The position numbers and the translations under genes were made by a program. Positions 46,001 to 55,218 of a stretch of DNA of 64,000 bases are shown here, piece by piece. The notes beneath the pieces were generated by a model. The model was not told the DNA's origin and ran no database searches. It worked only from the letters and a program-made list of their open reading frames with translations. Within the stretch, counting starts at the first letter, position 1. The number at the start of each line of letters is the position of its first letter. Source of the DNA: Acidobacteriaceae bacterium (GTDB taxonomy: Bacteria; Acidobacteriota; Terriglobia; Terriglobales; Acidobacteriaceae); assembly GCA_027307045.1 (NCBI GenBank), contig DAHUXR010000002.1, forward strand, positions 1-64,000, in the 5' to 3' direction.

Positions 46001-46097
46001 TTTCCGGGCTTGATCTGCATTCGCTCTGCGTCACACAAAGGACAGTTCAGGCGCGAGCACCCACACGTTAAGCATGGGGCCGATGCATAGTAATGTC

Positions 46098-46113
46098 TGT
46101 GACATCTGTCACC
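46098..46113 (-). promoter_or_regulatory. CRP/FNR-like palindrome upstream of glgP
   Basis: TGTGACATCTGTCACC, one mismatch to TGTGA-N6-TCACA, in the 248-base spacer before the phosphorylase gene. Confidence 0.55.
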
Positions 46114-46248
46114 GATGCGGTTTTGCCTGAGATGTCGATTGTTCATACGGCCCACAAGATTGTGGGCCGCGATTAAGAACGTACTGCAACGTGAAGAATA
46201 TCGGTGGCCACGGGATCTCTCCTATAGCCACCTGCTGCACTTTAGTGT

Positions 46249-46743
46249 TTAAGCTGCCTTACCCCTTGATGATGCGACCGGTGCTTTGTTCACGCCTATG
46301 GTGATCTGCTTAGGCTTGAATTCTTCCCGCTTGGCGAGAGTAATATTCAACAAGCCATTCTCAAAAGTGGCATTTACCTTCTCTGCATCCACGGTGGCGG
46401 GCAGAGTGAAGGAACGGGTAAATTTCCCGTAGCGCCGTTCAATCCTGTGGAAGTTTTCCTTCTTTTCGTCCTCCTTGAACTTGCGTTCACCAGCGATGAT
46501 GAGCACATTGTTCTCAAGGGTGATGTTCAGATCTTCCTGCTTCACGCCTGGGATCTCCGCCTGCAGCGTGATGTTGTGATCATCTTCAGAAATGTCTACT
46601 GGTGGCAGAAAACTCTCTGGCGCCAGCTGTTGCTCAAGTCCAAAGTTTTCAAAGCCGCCAAACGGCTGATTAAAGAGCTGGTTCATACGGTCTTGCAGTG
46701 AAGTCAACTCAAAAAATGGGTTTCTGCGAATGATATTTGACAT
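46249..46743 (-). CDS. Hsp20/alpha-crystallin small heat shock protein
   Basis: 164 residues from ATG 46,743 with AAGGAG eight bases upstream. N-terminal RRNPFFELTSLQDRMNQLF, then the crystallin domain with PPVDISEDDHNITLQAEIPG, RYGKFTRSFTLP and FENGLLNITLAKREE (the A-x-x-x-n-GvL type motif). The C-terminal tail KPKQITIGV carries the IxI anchor. It is a chaperone holdase. A CRP-like site lies about 100 bases upstream. Confidence 0.95.
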   Translation of the reverse strand: MSNIIRRNPFFELTSLQDRMNQLFNQPFGGFENFGLEQQLAPESFLPPVDISEDDHNITLQAEIPGVKQEDLNITLENNVLIIAGERKFKEDEKKENFHRIERRYGKFTRSFTLPATVDAEKVNATFENGLLNITLAKREEFKPKQITIGVNKAPVASSRGKAA

Positions 46744-46843
46744 GATGGTATCTCCTTTTCTAAGAACGGTTTCATTGCGGTTGCGGAAAACGTCCATAAC
46801 AACGCTGCTTGAAATGACTTTAAAGGCCGGAACGCCGGGGTAC

Positions 46844-46859
46844 TGTGATAGGGATCACG
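46844..46859 (-). promoter_or_regulatory. CRP/FNR-like palindrome upstream of Hsp20 gene
   Basis: TGTGATAGGGATCACG, one mismatch to TGTGA-N6-TCACA. Confidence 0.55.
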
Positions 46860-46972
46860 GAAGGTTGTGATTCGAATTGTGCAGGTCAAATAGCAATATA
46901 CCCTCCCCTGCGAAGCCGCACTTGGGCGGCTTCCGGGAAGAGCATTTCAGGATCGCAAGGAGAACCTGAGGC

Positions 46973-47482
46973 TTAAGCTGCTTTATCAGCTTCCACGTTG
47001 ACGCGATCAGCAATGGACGTGAGCAGATGGTCAGCGTGTCCTTCTTCTTTGATTGTCTGGTCCAGCAGCGCGGCTTGCCCTTGCCGGCCAAGAATCTGGG
47101 CCCAGCGGCGGACCGCGCCATACGATGCTATTTCATAATGCTCCACGCGCTGCGCGGCAGCGATCAGTGCAACGTCGCGGACCGTCAAGTCTGTCGCGTC
47201 CTTTATCATGTCCTCGGCTTCGCTCACCAGGGCCGACAATACCTTGCATTTAATCGCGTCAACTTCACGATTCTCTTGCCTCAAAATGTCTTGCAATCGG
47301 GTCACATGGACACGCGTTTCCTGAAGATGAGATTGAAACGCTTGTTTCAGTTGAGGATCGGTTGCCTTCTCAAGCATGGTAGGTAATGCGTCAACAATCT
47401 GTTGCTCGGTGGAAAGCAACATGCGTAGCTGGTTGTGATAAAGATCTCTCAGGGAATCAAGATTGGCAGAGAACAGTTTCAT
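46973..47482 (-). CDS. DUF892 (YciE/YciF) ferritin-like protein
   Basis: 169 residues, all helical: NLDSLRDLYHNQLRMLLSTE, LPTMLEKATDPQLKQAFQSH, HVTRLQDIL, AAQRVEHYEIASYGA and EGHADHLLTSIADRVN. The Glu/His spacing matches DUF892 ferritin-like proteins, which are linked to general stress in other bacteria. The gene lies between Hsp20 and the zinc dehydrogenase, in the same orientation, supporting a stress block. Confidence 0.9.
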   Translation of the reverse strand: MKLFSANLDSLRDLYHNQLRMLLSTEQQIVDALPTMLEKATDPQLKQAFQSHLQETRVHVTRLQDILRQENREVDAIKCKVLSALVSEAEDMIKDATDLTVRDVALIAAAQRVEHYEIASYGAVRRWAQILGRQGQAALLDQTIKEEGHADHLLTSIADRVNVEADKAA

Positions 47483-47528
47483 GTTTCACTCCTTTTTTAG
47501 TTTTGGTACTCAATTTTCCAGGGCTGCG

Positions 47529-48755
47529 TCAGGCAGCACGTTCGCGTTGTTCGGCCGGATCCAGCTTCACTTTGATCCAGCCCCGCTCGTGCCTGTCAAA
47601 AGCGTGATAGGCATCAATCGCTGAGCTAATCGGCTCCACTTGTGTAAGAAATTGCTCGGGATGCATCACGCCGCTTCTTACCAGTTCGATCATCTCCGGC
47701 ATGTAGCGGCGATGGTTGCAGTTTCCGGCCTTCAGCGTCAGGTTCTTTTCCATGATTCGTTCAATGGGAAAGTCCTGAAGAGGCGCGGGATAAACGCCGA
47801 TCACGGAGACAGTGCCGGCTTTGGCTACCGATTCGATTGCCCACTTCAATGCCTGGCTGGGCGCGCCACCGGGCTGGAAGTCTTTCCCCTTCGGAGTTCC
47901 CTCTTCGGCAATCTTCTTCAGCTCCTGCTTAAATTCTTTTTGGGCCTTCTTGTCGGCCGCTGGTCCCTTTGTAGCAGTTGTCGCATCGACGCCAACCGCA
48001 TCAATCACGCGGTCTGGGCCAGAACCATTTGTTGCTTCTTTCAGCGCTTCGATGGGATTTTCTTTCTGAAAGTTGATGACTTCAGCGCCATGCGCCCGCG
48101 CCATTTCCAGCCGCGACTCCACACTATCGATGGCGAATACGCGGCCGGCGCCCAGATGTTGTGCGCAGGCAATAGCAAATAGCCCAACCGGGCCACAGCC
48201 AAAAATCGCCACAATGTTAGAGGGCTTTATTTCCGCCATCACCGCTGCCATGTAAGAAGTCGGAAGGATGTCAGACATCAGGATGGCTTGATCGTCAGAG
48301 ATCTCTTCCGGCAGTTTTACCAGCACCGCTCCCGCGAAAGGTATGCGCGCATATTCAGCCTGCAATCCATCCAGACCGCCGGCTTCATCCGGGCCGCCAA
48401 AGAAGACAGTGCCGGCATCCGGACCGTTGGGGTTAGCGACGTTGCATTGCGAATGATAGCCTGCCCGGCAATACACGCAGCTTCCGCAGCCGACGGTTGA
48501 GGGCACAACCACACGATCGCCTTTGCGCAAGTTGCGAACTGACTTGCCCACCTCCTCCACAATGCCTACTGCTTCATGGCCCAGGATTCGGCCCTCTTTC
48601 ATACCAGGCGCCGTTCCGCGAATGAAATGCAGATCAGTGCCGCATATCGCGCTGGATGTAATACGAATGATCGCGTCGGATGTTTTCTGCAACTTTGGCT
48701 CAGGAACAGTTTGCAGCGAAACGTTGCCAACGCCACCAAATACGACAGCTTTCAT
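47529..48755 (-). CDS. Zinc-dependent alcohol dehydrogenase
   Basis: 408 residues from ATG 48,755 with GGAGG upstream. Catalytic zinc ligands: Cys in SAICGTDLHF and the GHEAVG Glu/His; structural zinc loop GCGSCVYCRAGYHSQC; Rossmann motif GCGPVGLFA. A charged insertion of about 40 residues (KGPAADKKAQKEFKQELKKI) follows the nucleotide fold, as in the long-chain glutathione-independent formaldehyde dehydrogenase-like subgroup. The substrate is not certain. A poor CRP-like site (TGTGA then TCAGT) lies 52 bases upstream. Confidence 0.88.
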   Translation of the reverse strand: MKAVVFGGVGNVSLQTVPEPKLQKTSDAIIRITSSAICGTDLHFIRGTAPGMKEGRILGHEAVGIVEEVGKSVRNLRKGDRVVVPSTVGCGSCVYCRAGYHSQCNVANPNGPDAGTVFFGGPDEAGGLDGLQAEYARIPFAGAVLVKLPEEISDDQAILMSDILPTSYMAAVMAEIKPSNIVAIFGCGPVGLFAIACAQHLGAGRVFAIDSVESRLEMARAHGAEVINFQKENPIEALKEATNGSGPDRVIDAVGVDATTATKGPAADKKAQKEFKQELKKIAEEGTPKGKDFQPGGAPSQALKWAIESVAKAGTVSVIGVYPAPLQDFPIERIMEKNLTLKAGNCNHRRYMPEMIELVRSGVMHPEQFLTQVEPISSAIDAYHAFDRHERGWIKVKLDPAEQRERAA

Positions 48756-49116
48756 AAAATTATTTCCTCCAAGCACGTACGGAGTTCTCAAACGGTCTTG
48801 AGGCTTTGTGACCTTGCTCAGTGGCTTTCCACCTAAAAGCTCCAGATTGGTTGTGGATGTAAGAGTCCTGCGTCTCCGTTGTTGCCGGAAGCGGATGCAG
48901 GAGCTAAAGCGCTTAACTGTGAGAATGTCGAAAAAACTATTGGGTTGCCGCGCCGGGCGATTCTTGCGGTCTTCCCCTCACGCCGGCAACGCTGGCCTGC
49001 AGCGCTGGTGAGGGTCACAGGTGCGCTACAAGCGATGCCACCTTGCAAGCGAATGCCACCTTCGCTCTCTGTTAAACATCTGACTTGAAATATCAGCCTG
49101 AAAATCGGAGATAACA
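48756..49116. other. Divergent spacer between dehydrogenase and pyrophosphatase genes
   Basis: No gene is supported. It should carry promoters for both flanking genes. One half-conserved CRP-like site is at 48,807-48,822; otherwise nothing clear. Confidence 0.45.
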
Positions 49117-49656
49117 TTGGCAAAAAAGAAGAAACAAGGAATGGTAAATCCGACCCGGCTTGCTTCTATTGACAAGAAAAAGAAGGTGCAGGTCGTTATT
49201 GAAACGCCCAAGGGCAGCCGCAACAAATATGCCTGGGACCCGGACCAGCAAATATTTGTGTTGAAAAAAGTCCTTCCTGAAGGGATGGCATTCCCGCACG
49301 ATTTCGGCTTCATCCCTTCAACCGAAGCGGATGATGGCGACCCACTGGATGTGCTGGTGCTCATGGACCAGCCGGTTTTTACGGGATGTCTGGTGAAAGC
49401 GCGGCTGATCGGGGTGATCGAGGGTAAGCAGACGGAGAAAGGCAAATCAGAGCGCAATGACCGGCTGCTGGCGGTGGCCGAGTCCAGCCACACGCATTCT
49501 GACATCAACTCCGTCAACGATTTGAACAAAGACCTGCTGAAGGAGCTGGAACAGTTTCTAGTGAATTATCACGCCAATGACGGAGCGGAATTTAAGGTGC
49601 TAGCCCGCAAGGGCCCTTCTGCCGCGGCCGCATGTCTGGAAAAAGCAATCGCATAG
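49117..49656 (+). CDS. ppa: Inorganic pyrophosphatase (family I)
   Basis: 179 residues from a TTG start with GGAG six bases upstream. QVVIETPKGSRNKYAWD, GMAFPHDFGFIPST and the signature DGDPLDVLVLMD give the metal-binding acidic residues of soluble family I enzymes; KQTEKGKSERNDRLLAV matches the region after it. It hydrolyses pyrophosphate in the cytosol. A strong terminator lies 190 bases downstream. Confidence 0.9.
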   Translation: MAKKKKQGMVNPTRLASIDKKKKVQVVIETPKGSRNKYAWDPDQQIFVLKKVLPEGMAFPHDFGFIPSTEADDGDPLDVLVLMDQPVFTGCLVKARLIGVIEGKQTEKGKSERNDRLLAVAESSHTHSDINSVNDLNKDLLKELEQFLVNYHANDGAEFKVLARKGPSAAAACLEKAIA

Positions 49657-49844
49657 CAGCACTTTGCCCGGCCACCGTTCTGCATTCAGGTCTCCCGCTT
49701 CGACAATTTCGTGCGCCAACCCCTGCTAATGACCAAGGTTCAAGGCAAACTGGGTAAATTTGTACCTGAGTCAGTGAAGGCAGAGCAACACAGGAAAATG
49801 GCGGAGCCAAAAACAGGCACAAAATAGTCAGCCCGCAAAGGACT

Positions 49845-49883
49845 CGGCGCTCCAGCTGACAAGCTGAGCGCCGAATATTTTTT
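49845..49883 (+). terminator. Intrinsic terminator after pyrophosphatase gene
   Basis: CGGCGCT / AGCGCCG outer stem with inner CAGCT / AGCTG and loop GACA, followed by AATATTTTTT on the plus strand. It may also stop the convergent transporter gene. Confidence 0.85.
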
Positions 49884-49910
49884 GGCATGCTTGTGCGCCG
49901 CAATGGGTCG

Positions 49911-51164
49911 TTAAGTGTCCTGCGGCAGGGATTCCGCTGTGGTCTTCGAAAGGTCGGCGCCTTTGCGTTCACCGCCCAACCACGTGATGACGGCAACCAG
50001 CGTTGCGATAAAGATCACGGTCCATGTAAGCACCGGCGCAAAACTGCCGCCATAGCGCTCCTCGGCAAGTTTGGCCTGAATCACTGAGTTACGCGATGAA
50101 AGCAAGTTTCCCAGTTGATAAGCCAGCCCGGGAAATGTTCCGCGCACTGCCGGCGGCGAAAGCTCATTCAGGTGCGCCGGAACTACTCCCCAGGCGCCCT
50201 GGACCATAAATTGCATCAGGAACCCGCCTAGCGCGAGCAGGGCGACACTATTCGCGTAAGCCCACAACGGAATGCACGGAATGGCACAAAGAGCCGCAAT
50301 CAAAATCGCTTTGCGCCGGCCGATCTTCTCTGACCACGCCCCGAAGATCACTCCGCCCAGCAGCGCGCCAATATTGTAGATAATGGCGATGAATCCCACG
50401 ATTCTCGGCGTGAAGCCATGGTTTTTTTGCAGGAATGTGGGATACAGATCCTGCGTGCCGTGGCTGAAGGAGTTGAATGCGAACATCAGCACGATAAGGA
50501 AGAGAAAGCTTCCGCCAAACATTGCCACGTCACGGCTGAGGTGTCGTTGTTCTTTGGCCTGGGTCTGGCCTGCCAGAAAGGCCGGCGACTCATCGACCTT
50601 GGTGCGTATATAAATGACAAGGAAAGCCGGCAGCGCGCCGATCACAAACATCCCGCGCCAGCCGACGTAAGAAAACAGCGTGCCGTAAACCAGAGCTGCC
50701 AATAGATAACCGACGACATACCCTTCCTGCAAGAGTCCGGAGAAGAAGCCGCGACCTTCCTTGGGCAGCGTTTCAAATGCCAGCGCTGCGCCCACGCCCC
50801 ATTCGCCACCCATGGCTATGCCAAACAAGGCGCGCATGATCAGGAATGCATGCAGTGACGGCGCAAAAGCGGAGCCAAGTTCAAAGACGGAGTAAGCGAT
50901 GATGTCAATCATCAACGTGGGACGGCGGCCGAACTTGTCCGCCATCATGCCGAAAAGAAAAGCGCCCACGGGACGCATGGCCAACGTAATAAAGATGGCT
51001 TCCGCAATAGCGGAAACCTTGGTGTGAAAGTCAGCGCTGATGGCGGTTACGCAGAAGACCAGGATGAAGAAGTCAAAGGCATCAAGCGACCAGCCAAGAA
51101 AACAGGCAATGAAGGTATTTCGCTGGACCGAGGTAAGATTCTGCAGCCGGCGCAAAAAGCTCAT
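49911..51164 (-). CDS. MFS transporter (metabolite/carboxylate:H+ symporter type)
   Basis: 417 residues from ATG 51,164 with GGAG upstream. Twelve hydrophobic segments; FLGWSLDAFDFFILVF in the first helix, GMMADKFGRRPTLM between helices 2 and 3 and EWGVGAALAFETLPKEGRG between helices 4 and 5 fit the lactate/sialate-like MFS subfamily (JEN/NanT type). The second half has GAWSEKIGRRKA. The substrate is probably an organic acid but is not proven. Confidence 0.85.
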   Translation of the reverse strand: MSFLRRLQNLTSVQRNTFIACFLGWSLDAFDFFILVFCVTAISADFHTKVSAIAEAIFITLAMRPVGAFLFGMMADKFGRRPTLMIDIIAYSVFELGSAFAPSLHAFLIMRALFGIAMGGEWGVGAALAFETLPKEGRGFFSGLLQEGYVVGYLLAALVYGTLFSYVGWRGMFVIGALPAFLVIYIRTKVDESPAFLAGQTQAKEQRHLSRDVAMFGGSFLFLIVLMFAFNSFSHGTQDLYPTFLQKNHGFTPRIVGFIAIIYNIGALLGGVIFGAWSEKIGRRKAILIAALCAIPCIPLWAYANSVALLALGGFLMQFMVQGAWGVVPAHLNELSPPAVRGTFPGLAYQLGNLLSSRNSVIQAKLAEERYGGSFAPVLTWTVIFIATLVAVITWLGGERKGADLSKTTAESLPQDT

Positions 51165-51361
51165 GCGGTTCTCCACGTGAGAGCTGGCCAGACTTCCCAT
51201 TGGAGCCAGACAAATCCAGCCTAACTCACTTCGATGTCTAAACAAATATAGACGGTGTAACGGCTTCTTTCATGTGGCAACACAGCCGCCAGGTTTGCGG
51301 TCATAAGAGAATAGCACCCCGGGATTGTTTCAATTGCAAAAAGCTTTCAGGCGAAGCTCTC

Positions 51362-51394
51362 AAAAAAGAGAGAGGAATCGCCTCTCCCTTTTTT
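51362..51394. terminator. Bidirectional terminator
   Basis: A-run plus GAGAGG / CCTCTC stem with a five-base loop and a T-run on the other side, so both strands have a U-tract; it sits 20 bases after the stop of the secreted-protein gene. Confidence 0.75.
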
Positions 51395-51413
51395 GGATTT
51401 GATGCTCGCGAGC

Positions 51414-52544
51414 TTACCTGAGGACAGTCGAGCAAAATGTGGTGTTTGCGCCGAACGGACCGCCGCATTGCAGCGTTTGCGTGAATTGGTTGGCCTGGCC
51501 GAAATCCTTCAGCGTGTCAGGATAATCAACCCCATAATGGAACCCGCTCTTGCCTGAAGTGAACCAGGGATAAATGCAAAACGATCCCCCGTAGGTGGCG
51601 CAAGTCAGAGAAACTTCGGCCTTGCCGCCCTGGTCGCTGACGACAGCAAAATTCTTTGCGCTTGAGCCGTCACCAAAAACAACGCTCTTGATCTGGACAG
51701 GAGAAAAGCCGGCCCAGGAATCCGCATTGTAAGAGTCACAGTTAGTCTGGCCAGGCACGCAGAAAGCGTCGCCGCCGGTAAAAATGGAAGCATGGCCAAT
51801 CTCCCAGACAAAAGAGTTGGGAGCATCGTTGACCGTTCCCCAACCAAGGGAGTTGCCAATCTGCTGAGTAGCGTACGCGGGCATCAATGGACCATCTGAC
51901 GGGGAGTTGAGAGTCATGGTGCCGGAGTGGCCGGTGGCCAGATCAGTCACGGTGATGTGGAAACCGTCTGCCGCGGGCGTGACGAAATAATGCACGGTAA
52001 TGGTATCGCCGGCTTGCATCACCAGAGGACTGCCGGGAGTGGTGGAGTCTTCCAGCATGGCGTTGAAGGCCGCAGTCTCAGTAAAGCTGTGCGCGGAAGT
52101 GTTGTTAGGCACCAGCTTGAAAACCGGGGCGCACGCGGTAAACGTGTTGGGAGCAAAGTTCACGCTGAAGCTGCCGTCATTAAAGCACTTACTGACCAAG
52201 GAATCCGGATAGAACTGGAGCTCGACAAAAGCCTGGCTGAAAAGACTTTTTGGATCGTTGACCGTACCGCCAAACCAGAATGTGGGGCCCACGTCAGAAA
52301 CACTGGAACGGCCGTTGGTGGGAAGCACGGCGGTCCATGTAAGGTCACGGGCAGAACCAGCTGCGCCGGAAACCGGCATCAGTTCCGGCTCGTCATGACC
52401 GGTGCAGCCCTGCGAGTAATTCGTCTCAAGCACGCCGGGAATGTATATCGGATGGTGCGCCAGACAAGCAGTCGTGGTTTGGGCGTGAAGACTGCATGTA
52501 AACACCAGTGATGCTGCGAGTAGGAGAAAACGTTTGCTGCTCAT
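51414..52544 (-). CDS. Secreted hypothetical protein
   Basis: 376 residues from ATG 52,544 with GGAGG five bases upstream. The signal peptide SSKRFLLLAASLVFTCSLHAQ is followed by a beta-rich protein with many Cys and Asn/Ser (WFGGTVNDPKSLFSQAFVELQFYPD; VWEIGHASIFTGGDAFCVPG). This style of extracellular protein is common in Acidobacteriota; no family or enzyme motif is recognised. Confidence 0.75.
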   Translation of the reverse strand: MSSKRFLLLAASLVFTCSLHAQTTTACLAHHPIYIPGVLETNYSQGCTGHDEPELMPVSGAAGSARDLTWTAVLPTNGRSSVSDVGPTFWFGGTVNDPKSLFSQAFVELQFYPDSLVSKCFNDGSFSVNFAPNTFTACAPVFKLVPNNTSAHSFTETAAFNAMLEDSTTPGSPLVMQAGDTITVHYFVTPAADGFHITVTDLATGHSGTMTLNSPSDGPLMPAYATQQIGNSLGWGTVNDAPNSFVWEIGHASIFTGGDAFCVPGQTNCDSYNADSWAGFSPVQIKSVVFGDGSSAKNFAVVSDQGGKAEVSLTCATYGGSFCIYPWFTSGKSGFHYGVDYPDTLKDFGQANQFTQTLQCGGPFGANTTFCSTVLR

Positions 52545-52832
52545 GGAAGCCTCCGGGGAGACGAGCGTCACGCGGGCCGTGGTCTTTTGGCGCGCTAAAC
52601 AAGCGGGGAGGAGTGTATCACACAGGATGGATGAAACAAGCGTAAGGTATGGTCAGGTTGACAAAAAAGCTGTATAGTTCGGGCCGTCCGGCGAACCTGA
52701 AATTTTAACGCGATCTTCACCAATCCACGGGACGACTCCTGTTTAATGCAACTGCAGGACGTCCTCGGTTACAAGTCGCAGGGTCAAAAAAGAAGGGCTG
52801 CAGGGACTTCCACAGAAAAAGGAGAGAGCACT

Positions 52833-54458
52833 ATGCGTCGGTTCGGCATTCGCTTTGCACTTCCGTTCTTGCTTTTTGCCGCAGCCTTGCTGGCTGCAAC
52901 TACCGCCATGGCTGAAGGCGATCCTCACAAGGCCAAACACGTGATCGTGATCATGCAGGAAAACCATTCGTTCGATAACTATTTCGGCGCGCTGGCCTAT
53001 GCGCCCGGCAGCCCATATCACAGCCCTAAGCGGGAAGACGGCGACGACCACGATGGCGGCTGCAGCAAAGGTGACCACTCCTGCGTGGATGGCCTAAGCT
53101 GCCGTGTGGATGCAGCGGGCAACTTTACGTGCCGCAATGCCAACAAAGACGACGACGGCAGCACGGTGTTTGCGTTTCATGATTCGCGCCGCTGCGTTGC
53201 TCCGGACCTGGACCACGGCTGGGCCAGCACCCACCGCGAAGCTAATTTTAATCATCCCAATGACACTCTTTTTCAGTCCTTGATGGATGGCTTTGTACTG
53301 ATCAATGACAAGACCGAGCAATTGGACAATGGCGTGGAAAATGCCACGGACGACCAGACCATGGCTTTCTACAACCAGAATGAAATTCCTTTCTATTACG
53401 ATCTGGCGCAGAAATTCGCAGTGAACGATCGCTACTTCGCTCCAGTACTCGGCCCCACGTTTCCCAACCGTTCTTATCTGATGGCCGCCACATCATTTGG
53501 CCATCTCACCACCAGTGACAGCTTTCCGCTGCCGGGAAGCGGCGGCTATAAGCCCATTACCGGGACGATTTTTGATCTGATGGAAAAGAACGGCGTAACC
53601 TGGGCGGATTACTTCCAGGACGTTCCGCAGGGCGGCAGCTTCCGTCCGTTCCCCAGCCCCATTGACCCGCACTTTCTGCCGTTGCCTGTCTTTTTAGGAC
53701 AGATTGCCGGCTCGCCAAAACTGCCGCCACTGCCGCAGGTTTCATTCGTCGACCCGAACCTGGGCGTGCTGGGAATCACAAAAGAAAATGACGAGCATCC
53801 GCCTACGGACATCCAGCGCGGACAGGCTTTCGTCTCTTTGGTTGTGAATGCAGTACGCAACAGTCCGTTCTGGAACGATACGATTATTCTCTTCACTTAC
53901 GACGAGCATGGCGGATTCTATGACCACGTACAGCCGCCTCGCGCGCGGCAGGGCCACGCGCCGAATCCTGACGGCATCAGCCCGGGCCAGTGCGCTGATC
54001 TTTCTAATCCTCCGCTGAGCCTGCAACCGGGCAAAGGCGCGGAGTGCTCATTCAATTTGCTGAGCGCCACCGACACCACCACGAACAATGCAGCGGATCT
54101 ATGTCCGCAATTCGCTCTCGACCCCACCGGACCGTTTCCAGCGGCTTGCGCCAACTTCGATCAGTACGGCGTGCGCGTTCCGTTTGTGGCGATCTCTCCG
54201 TTTTCCAAACCAAGCTACGTTTCCCACACCGTCGGCGATCACACTTCGATCCTGGCGCTGATCGAAACAATCTTCATGACGCCGGCCGGCAGCACGCAAG
54301 GCGACGATGAGGAAGAACCGGCACGTCCGCATCTGACCAAACGTGACCAGCATGCCAATACGCTGCAAGATATGTTTGACTTCAATACGTCGCCATCACT
54401 GAACACAAAGATTGGCGTGGCGCTGCCACCAGCGCAAGATTGCACGCCGACGCGATAA
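52833..54458 (+). CDS. Secreted phosphoesterase / phospholipase C family protein
   Basis: 541 residues from ATG 52,833 with AAAGGAGA upstream; the track start is 29 codons earlier. Signal peptide RRFGIRFALPFLLFAAALLAA. VIVIMQENHSFDNYFGAL is the N-terminal phosphoesterase signature (metal ligands and nucleophile region), PTFPNRSYLMAATSFG follows, and FTYDEHGGFYDHVQPP is the C-terminal active-site block. The family includes non-haemolytic phospholipase C and acid phosphatases. It is probably exported and hydrolyses phosphodiesters; the exact substrate is unknown. Confidence 0.88.
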   Translation: MRRFGIRFALPFLLFAAALLAATTAMAEGDPHKAKHVIVIMQENHSFDNYFGALAYAPGSPYHSPKREDGDDHDGGCSKGDHSCVDGLSCRVDAAGNFTCRNANKDDDGSTVFAFHDSRRCVAPDLDHGWASTHREANFNHPNDTLFQSLMDGFVLINDKTEQLDNGVENATDDQTMAFYNQNEIPFYYDLAQKFAVNDRYFAPVLGPTFPNRSYLMAATSFGHLTTSDSFPLPGSGGYKPITGTIFDLMEKNGVTWADYFQDVPQGGSFRPFPSPIDPHFLPLPVFLGQIAGSPKLPPLPQVSFVDPNLGVLGITKENDEHPPTDIQRGQAFVSLVVNAVRNSPFWNDTIILFTYDEHGGFYDHVQPPRARQGHAPNPDGISPGQCADLSNPPLSLQPGKGAECSFNLLSATDTTTNNAADLCPQFALDPTGPFPAACANFDQYGVRVPFVAISPFSKPSYVSHTVGDHTSILALIETIFMTPAGSTQGDDEEEPARPHLTKRDQHANTLQDMFDFNTSPSLNTKIGVALPPAQDCTPTR

Positions 54459-54477
54459 GTCTTCCCTCCCTGGGAAT

Positions 54478-54505
54478 GGGTCCGGCTGAGGCCGGGCCCT
54501 TTTTT
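54478..54505 (+). terminator. Intrinsic terminator after the phosphoesterase gene
   Basis: GGGTCCGGC / GCCGGGCCC stem (one G-T pair) with loop TGAG followed by six Ts. Confidence 0.9.
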
Positions 54506-55218
54506 AGAACGTAAGTCATTGCGCTGCGCCTCTTACAAATTCAACAAGAATAAATTGTGCCTTAACAAGATCTTCACGATGACAGCCTAGACTCGTGATG
54601 ATGGCTGAATGAGGCGCTGCCATGATAAAAGTCCATGGCACTCCTTACGAGCAAAAGAACCGATTTCCATGGAGGCTTTATGCGAATCCTCACCTTCTAC
54701 TCGTCTATCAAAACATTTGCCGTGAAGATGGAAGAAAAACTTGCCATTCGCATTCTGTGCTTATTTATTCGCTAGAACAATCCTCAGCAGATCATTGCCT
54801 CAACCGCCACATTCATTCAAACACCGGCTAGATTGGCGGTGTTTTCTCTGTGTCGCACCTACGGTGCTCAATTCGACTTGCCAGTTTACCCACGCTTCCG
54901 GCTTCGCGTTCCACCCCAACACGCGGACATCGCGCGTGTTTGGGGACCCCGGCGTTGCTTGCCTTCAGCGTGGGCTAACTTGCGGGCGCGCCTCCGGCGC
55001 TTGGATACTCGTGCCCACAGCACCGTGGTCCAAGGAAAAGCATCTGCGCACACCGATCGTGGAAATATGGAATCGACTTCTTCAGGATAAGTGCGCGATA
55101 CCAGCAAGAGCGTTTAACCCTTGCAGCCGCGTGGGCATCCTGATCCCTAAAAATAACCGCAAAATACCAGAACACCTTCCGTTCTCCAGCAGTCTTTCCT
55201 AACAGGGGAAGGCAGGAA
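54506..55218. other. Long spacer before the ECF sigma gene
   Basis: ORFs here have unconvincing translations. A hairpin AACACCG / CGGTGTT followed by TTTC lies at 54,820-54,845, preceded by a competing ccgcca segment, which resembles a terminator or attenuator, but no gene upstream explains it. The last 100 bases should hold the sigma operon promoter. Confidence 0.4.

Noticed and set aside
49011-49035. Additional CRP-like site (GGTGA...TCACA) before the pyrophosphatase gene
   Set aside because: The half-sites are three bases apart instead of six, so they do not fit the pattern of the other four.
54741-55202. 153-residue plus-strand ORF before the sigma gene
   Set aside because: Translation is not protein-like and crosses a terminator-like hairpin; no supported start.
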